This document shows, in pieces, positions 6,073 through 6,735 of a stretch of DNA of 6,735 nucleotides. Under the pieces are notes generated by a model. That model saw only the letters and a list, made by a program, of their open reading frames with translations. It made no database searches and was not told the DNA's origin. Each line of letters opens with the position of its first letter. The first letter of the stretch is position 1. The stretch covers positions 16,586-23,320 of the forward strand of contig DDNW01000121.1 in the NCBI GenBank assembly GCA_002341345.1, given 5' to 3'. Source of the DNA: Erythrobacter sp. UBA2510 (GTDB lineage Bacteria > Pseudomonadota > Alphaproteobacteria > Sphingomonadales > Sphingomonadaceae). The position numbers and the translations under genes were made by a program.

Positions 6073-6735
6073 GAGGTCAGACCGCTGAGGCCCGCCGCGA
6101 TCCGGCGCAACAGCCCAGCCTTGGCAACGTCGCGCTCGGCCACCAGCGGCACTTCAAAACCGGGCTGGTCTCCGATGGTGACATGCAAGGTTGCGATTTC
6201 CTGGCCCGCTGCGATTGGAGCTGTGACCGGCCCGCGATAGGTAACATGTGCATGAATCGGCATGGAGGAGGATGCGGGCAGGCTCGCCATGACGTCATGA
6301 TCCGCCACCAGGGCTACGCTATCCTCTGCCCCAAGCTGAACGGTGGCATTGGAGACCGGTTGCCCCTCGGCCAGCAGCCGCGCAGGTGCGAATTCGGCAA
6401 AGCCCCACTCGATCAGCTCACGCGCGGCCTTGTCCCGCTCACGCGCCGTGGGTGAGCCTGCGATGACGACGATCAGCCGCCTGCCCTCGCGTTCCGCCGA
6501 ACCGACGAAGGTATAGCCCGCCTCGTTCGTGAAACCGGTCTTGAGGCCATCCGCGCCTTCGACCTTGCCGGTAAGCGGGTCGTGGTTGGCCTGCGTGATA
6601 TTGTTCCAGCGAAAGCCGTGATTGCCGAAATAGCGACCATAATAGGCGGGGTAATCGCGGATTATCGCGCTCGCCAGCTGCACCAGATCCGCCGCCGAGG
6701 TGTAGGTCGTGCCGCCGTCCGGGAAGCCGTTGGGC
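6069..6735 (-). CDS. D-alanyl-D-alanine carboxypeptidase, PBP5/6 (DacA) type, C-terminal part
   Basis: A low-molecular-weight penicillin-binding protein (peptidase family S11) that removes the terminal D-Ala from peptidoglycan stem peptides in the periplasm. 221 codons are visible; the 5' end, with signal peptide, SxxK and SxN motifs, is right of the window. The visible part starts PNGFPDGGTTYTSAADL, matching the region before the third active-site motif. That motif is KTG in ADGLKTGFTNEAGY (visible residues 65-67), followed by a typical strand GSAEREGRRLIVVIAG. The rest fits a PBP5 C-terminal beta domain (VALVADHDVMASLP through VPLVAERDV). It ends with KAGLLRRIAAGLSGL, which could be the amphipathic membrane-anchoring helix seen in this family. 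Its stop overlaps the tmk start as GTGA. Family is clear; the exact paralogue (dacA, dacC or dacF) cannot be told, so no symbol is given. Confidence 0.93.
   Translation of the reverse strand, partial: PNGFPDGGTTYTSAADLVQLASAIIRDYPAYYGRYFGNHGFRWNNITQANHDPLTGKVEGADGLKTGFTNEAGYTFVGSAEREGRRLIVVIAGSPTARERDKAARELIEWGFAEFAPARLLAEGQPVSNATVQLGAEDSVALVADHDVMASLPASSSMPIHAHVTYRGPVTAPIAAGQEIATLHVTIGDQPGFEVPLVAERDVAKAGLLRRIAAGLSGLTS

Noticed and set aside
4457..6240. Plus-strand open frames of 374 and 331 codons opposite holB, tmk and the carboxypeptidase
   Set aside because: Rich in Arg, Ala and Gly without any motif, and fully covered by well-identified minus-strand genes.
1..6735. CRISPR array, tRNA or rRNA gene, insertion sequence or attachment site
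   Set aside because: No spaced direct repeats, cloverleaf-like segment, transposase-like frame or paired terminal repeats were seen; almost every base is inside a housekeeping gene.

Overview
The window looks like ordinary chromosome from a GC-rich alphaproteobacterium, most likely a sphingomonad of the Erythrobacter/Sphingopyxis type. This rests on family resemblance of the proteins and on gene order recalled from that group (hflX followed by mazG; a D-Ala-D-Ala carboxypeptidase followed by tmk, holB, metG, tatD and an MBL-fold hydrolase). No search was run, so the genus is a guess. Nothing suggests a plasmid, phage, insertion sequence, CRISPR array or structural RNA gene.

Left edge (1-343, + strand): the last 113 codons of the GTPase HflX. 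It converges with everything else, because all remaining genes lie on the minus strand. Positions 359-1111 hold mazG, a complete two-domain nucleoside triphosphate pyrophosphohydrolase. A gap of 83 bases (1112-1194) follows, containing a strikingly AT-rich block that is probably the mazG promoter.

From 1195 to the right edge, seven minus-strand genes are packed so that every neighbouring pair overlaps. In transcription order they are: a D-alanyl-D-alanine carboxypeptidase (5' end outside the window), tmk, holB (delta'), metG, tatD, an MBL-fold hydrolase, and a 56-codon two-helix membrane protein. Five of the six junctions are 4-base ATGA or GTGA overlaps; holB/metG overlaps by 8 bases. There is no room for a separate promoter between genes, so this reads as one translationally coupled operon whose promoter lies to the right of the window.

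Functionally the operon mixes cell-wall trimming, dTTP supply (Tmk), the clamp loader (delta'), Met-tRNA charging (MetG), a TatD nuclease and a probable phosphodiesterase. It is a growth and replication housekeeping cluster. Downstream MazG and HflX add nucleotide-pool cleaning and ribosome quality control. I found no convincing new biological system. The points most worth a second look are the small membrane protein, the unbroken overlap chain, and the AT-rich palindromic block before mazG.
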